From: Clostridia bacterium
GTDB lineage: Bacteria; Bacillota; Clostridia; Peptostreptococcales; Anaerovoracaceae
Direction of reading: 5' to 3'
DNA: 9,219 nucleotides
Assembly (NCBI GenBank): GCA_024682015.1
Contig: JAIKZT010000142.1
Coordinates: 1 to 9,219, forward strand
Program-made: the position numbers and the translations under genes
In this document: positions 8,001 to 9,219 of the stretch, in pieces
How the letters are laid out: each line of letters begins with the position of its first letter
Numbering within the stretch: position 1 is the first letter of the stretch
The notes under the pieces: model-generated
Databases searched by the model: none
Told to the model about the DNA's origin: nothing
The model's input: the letters and a program-made list of their open reading frames with translations, nothing else

Positions 8001-9219
8001 CGGGAGCCTGAATGCCCTGCAGGGATACGGAATAGACGTAATTCGGTTTTGTCGGGAAGGCACACCGCACAAAGGCCTTGCCGCCAACGATCTCGAAGGG
8101 GCAGATCCTCCCGTTGATGGACGCCGCGGTGATGGACGTCGCCAGGGCCGGATCAAAGACCGCCCTTTCCGCAGGCTCTATGATCACCGTCGCCAGGTAG
8201 GAACTGCCCGACCAGAACTCCTTTTCGGGAGTCATGTCGAACTCATAGACGCTGTTGTACCAGGATATGCCGTTGAGGTAGGCTCCCTCGCTGTAGGTGC
8301 TGATCCTGTATCCGGAGTCCGCCGGCACGCTCGCCGTATAGATGGGGGTTTCGCCCGCGACAGGCTCGATGATCCCCGTGATCTCAATGGATGTGATCAC
8401 CTTGGGACAGATGTCCGGGAACGTGTAGGACACGATGATGCTCTTCGTATCGTGAGCCGTGGGCGAAGAGGCCGTCGCGTACTTTTCGTTGACGGACGCG
8501 ATGCCGCAATAGCTGCCGTCCGTGCCCGTATAGAAGCCGTTTTCCGCGTAGGAATCGAAGGGCTTCATGGCGATGGAGACGCGGTACTTATGGCCATATA
8601 CGTATGTATCGGCTGTATTCATGTACTTGTGAGCCGTCAGGTCGTACCAGGCAACGCCATTGTAGAAGTTGTCCCGCGCCGATGTATCGAGGGTGAATTT
8701 ACGACTGGTGCCGAAATACACATCGGGATCCATGACGATACGGTTGTTGTCGATAAACTTTTCTCCGTCCGCGAATTCCGGTACGCCGATGCGCACGTCG
8801 GTGATGGGGACCTCAGCTGGGCTGAACTGATAGGACAGCACCAGCTCATGCTCGTTGTCGAGTTCGAACCCCTTGCTCACCTGCGCGGCCTGGTAGTTGA
8901 CCCGCCCGGAAACGTGCAGATCCTTGCCGTCGAAGCTGAACTCGTAGCCAGCCTTCGTCTGCAGGTAGATCTGGGCCGTGTACCGGTGGCCCTTCACGCA
9001 CTTGTCGCTGCCTTCCAGATAGCGGCCGGCAGTGTCATCGTACCAGTCCACGGACGTCGCCTTGTAGGCGTCGGCGTTCCAGCACGTGACGTAGTGCGAC
9101 GGCGTGTCATCTGCAAACGGCCTGGCGATGTTCACCTGCACGCTGCTGACGACGGTCGCCGCAAATGCCGATGCCGGCAGCAGGCCGGCGGCCAGCAGCA
9201 GGCACAGCACAAGACTTAT
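4744..9219 (-). CDS. Very large secreted tandem beta-repeat protein (upstream paralogue, 5' end just outside window)
   Basis: The frame is open from the right edge to TAG at 4744-4746. A GTG at 9210 gives 1488 residues, but it would lack the charged signal-peptide start. The three codons before it (Ile-Ser-Leu) match Leu-Ser-Leu at residues 6-8 of the paralogue, so the true start is probably about five codons beyond the edge. Numbering from 9210: signal peptide with cleavage likely after AFA (17); repeats at about 20-131, 135-265, 271-386, 391-500, 506-622, 625-745, 749-873, 876-995, 998-1116, 1119-1242 and 1247-1392; cap domain 1397-1488. Most repeats carry the same motifs as the paralogue (G-V-x-W-Y/W-D, GH-x-Y, GY-x-F, usually NG), so the fold is probably Ig-like. 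No sortase motif, SLH domain, dockerin or membrane anchor is visible. Function is unknown; a surface or secreted structural or adhesive protein is the best inference. Confidence 0.93.
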   Translation of the reverse strand: MSLVLCLLLAAGLLPASAFAATVVSSVQVNIARPFADDTPSHYVTCWNADAYKATSVDWYDDTAGRYLEGSDKCVKGHRYTAQIYLQTKAGYEFSFDGKDLHVSGRVNYQAAQVSKGFELDNEHELVLSYQFSPAEVPITDVRIGVPEFADGEKFIDNNRIVMDPDVYFGTSRKFTLDTSARDNFYNGVAWYDLTAHKYMNTADTYVYGHKYRVSIAMKPFDSYAENGFYTGTDGSYCGIASVNEKYATASSPTAHDTKSIIVSYTFPDICPKVITSIEITGIIEPVAGETPIYTASVPADSGYRISTYSEGAYLNGISWYNSVYEFDMTPEKEFWSGSSYLATVIIEPAERAVFDPALATSITAASINGRICPFEIVGGKAFVRCAFPTKPNYVYSVSLQGIQAPEAGAKPSTFKTSSIAASGDENKYHVSIEKWHNDTDDVDMGFDDSFYPGKTYTVKIPVYSDYSYGVFDESVTANMDGFPWEVVWDSSTKIYLVHTYTVEKEYETRAEFTVTVPQNGMTPDFTPEAAEGLYIRCDLTTADHFISGVAWYDETDSAWLTDADTFTYGHVYTVYIRTETTALREFTVDGAESSVKAKINGETAGINSGADPANSITLVRTFDPCGGILVDTVDPMVSGMPMPGSYPDYTVMSWMPGYEVATDAEGYTNGVLWWNSTLGEAMDSGDVFEAGSAYELYVVLKASDGYEFKTKDGTLLVDAYVSGMPASAIVYAGNDPKEYLIVKLDFPTIDYTIISEVAVDIAGFTAPVHGEEAPYMPTCSGGCQIYSEPSDVGYENGVSWVDVTAGNTFLTDGDRFMGGHTYKLYLQVWADSLYGFRFDKNTILSLNYVRSDTDPMAELWLDGDILYYSTVFECPAVEIDTVEVIGAEELTLGMTTQSGVITGAGVPALDAMKYNIIGQEPWYDETYAREISWDEDFEFERGYTYTLKVVLEAADGYVFPSPVDSVNATVNGEPAASAPSVEYGEDGKHMTVWRSMTCAEIIGAVEATVTEPAVGALPDGSCVLPDDAAYDSYGAMWLDEKGNMVPDDAPFETGRMYTVRITLEPKSTAYRFDMAYDEEYGMLRPVETFVAMVNGESAELLPSVNPNAVIVEHTFKPAGLTEIDTVSITGPLEPRVGDTPAFSAMADDDSYTVGTMRWFNEDDSELPADYEYEDGHPYTLYVELQAKDGYAFRTTYDKGLERYEYGDMMLLINSEYALPGAPTGTDMSLVDQRYTLWMKYVFVLNEAATRITMIEAYNLAKPVAGEEAVFAPPLMPTVDSVHYKLFDTDENGFVHGTCWYWYDDDEKVDDWVAMEEGDIFLPGHEYKLSVWLEAVPDYSFWTVILGYEVDGIMVYFPSMNAEVYMNGEYQGYAKLPEGDKWKVGQYAIANFYFDPNPPKGRGGTLRDKEKNRLHWMQEAGADSISVFGSVYESMPALVASYDADGRFLGLQVLTEDTAAVELKDGAAVTEVFWVDENCAPKSEPAEVPAE
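5035..9153 (-). repeat. Coding tandem array of about eleven diverged beta-repeats
   Basis: Encodes residues 20-1392 (from 9210). Anchors are TSVDWYD, NGVAWYD, NGISWYN, SIEKWHN, SGVAWYD, NGVLWWN, NGVSWVD, EPWYD, GAMWLD, GTMRWFN and HGTCWYWYD, followed in most units by G-x-x-Y and a beta strand. Several units pair in order with the downstream protein: module 2 shares GFYT-x-TDG and VSYT, module 5 shares D-x-TDSA-W/Y-LT and CGGI, module 7 shares GGHTY and ECP. The last unit (1247-1392) is the longest and most divergent. Confidence 0.83.
8824..9219 (-). repeat. Direct repeat copy B: signal peptide and first module (runs off window)
   Basis: This is the partner of 4324-4731, about 4.5 kb away in the same orientation. 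The offset is exactly 4500 bases at the 3' side and 4503 at the signal-peptide side because of one inserted codon. The run encoding VSKGFELDNEHELVLSYQF is identical in protein in both copies and nearly so in DNA. The right end of the copy lies outside the window. Confidence 0.85.

Noticed and set aside
1..9219. CRISPR array, transposon, tRNA or phage genes
   Set aside because: No regularly spaced short DNA repeats, terminal inverted repeats, transposase or recombinase frames, or cloverleaf sequences were seen. The repeats present are coding and protein-level, apart from the one duplicated 5' module.

Overview
The window carries three genes, all on the minus strand. Two are very large paralogous genes for secreted repeat proteins, lying head to tail. 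The third is a zinc-ribbon gene downstream of them. High GC coding DNA with strong third-position GC bias, a GGGGAGG Shine-Dalgarno site, a sigma-A-type promoter and large secreted beta-repeat proteins suggest a GC-rich member of the Firmicutes, probably an anaerobic Clostridia/Oscillospirales-type bacterium. This placement is inference; there is no rRNA or other marker gene here.

Layout in transcription order (high to low coordinates): (1) 9219-4744 encodes a secreted protein of about 1490 residues, with a signal peptide, about eleven tandem repeats of 110-145 residues and a C-terminal cap domain. The frame is open to the right edge and the true start is probably about 15 bases outside the window. 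(2) After 12 bases, 4731-664 encodes a second protein of the same plan: signal peptide, about ten repeats and the same cap, 1355 residues. (3) A 108-base AT-rich gap holds a good promoter (TTGACG, 16-base spacer, TATAGT). It drives a gene starting at 555 that encodes a soluble protein with an Ala-rich helical N-terminus and two four-Cys zinc ribbons; this gene runs off the left edge.

The two large genes probably form one operon: the spacing is 12 bases and the ribosome-binding site of the second overlaps the stop codon of the first. They arose by tandem duplication. Repeats in matching order resemble each other, the cap domains match, and the first repeat is close to identical at DNA level over about 100 bases. 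No sortase signal, S-layer homology domain, dockerin or transmembrane anchor is visible in either, so they are probably released or held non-covalently at the cell surface. Their function is unknown; adhesion, surface-layer or matrix roles are plausible guesses only. The zinc-ribbon gene has its own promoter and no evident functional tie to the pair.

I see no RNA genes, mobile elements, CRISPR arrays or phage genes. The most notable content is the paralogous giant repeat-protein pair and the conserved DNA of its first module.
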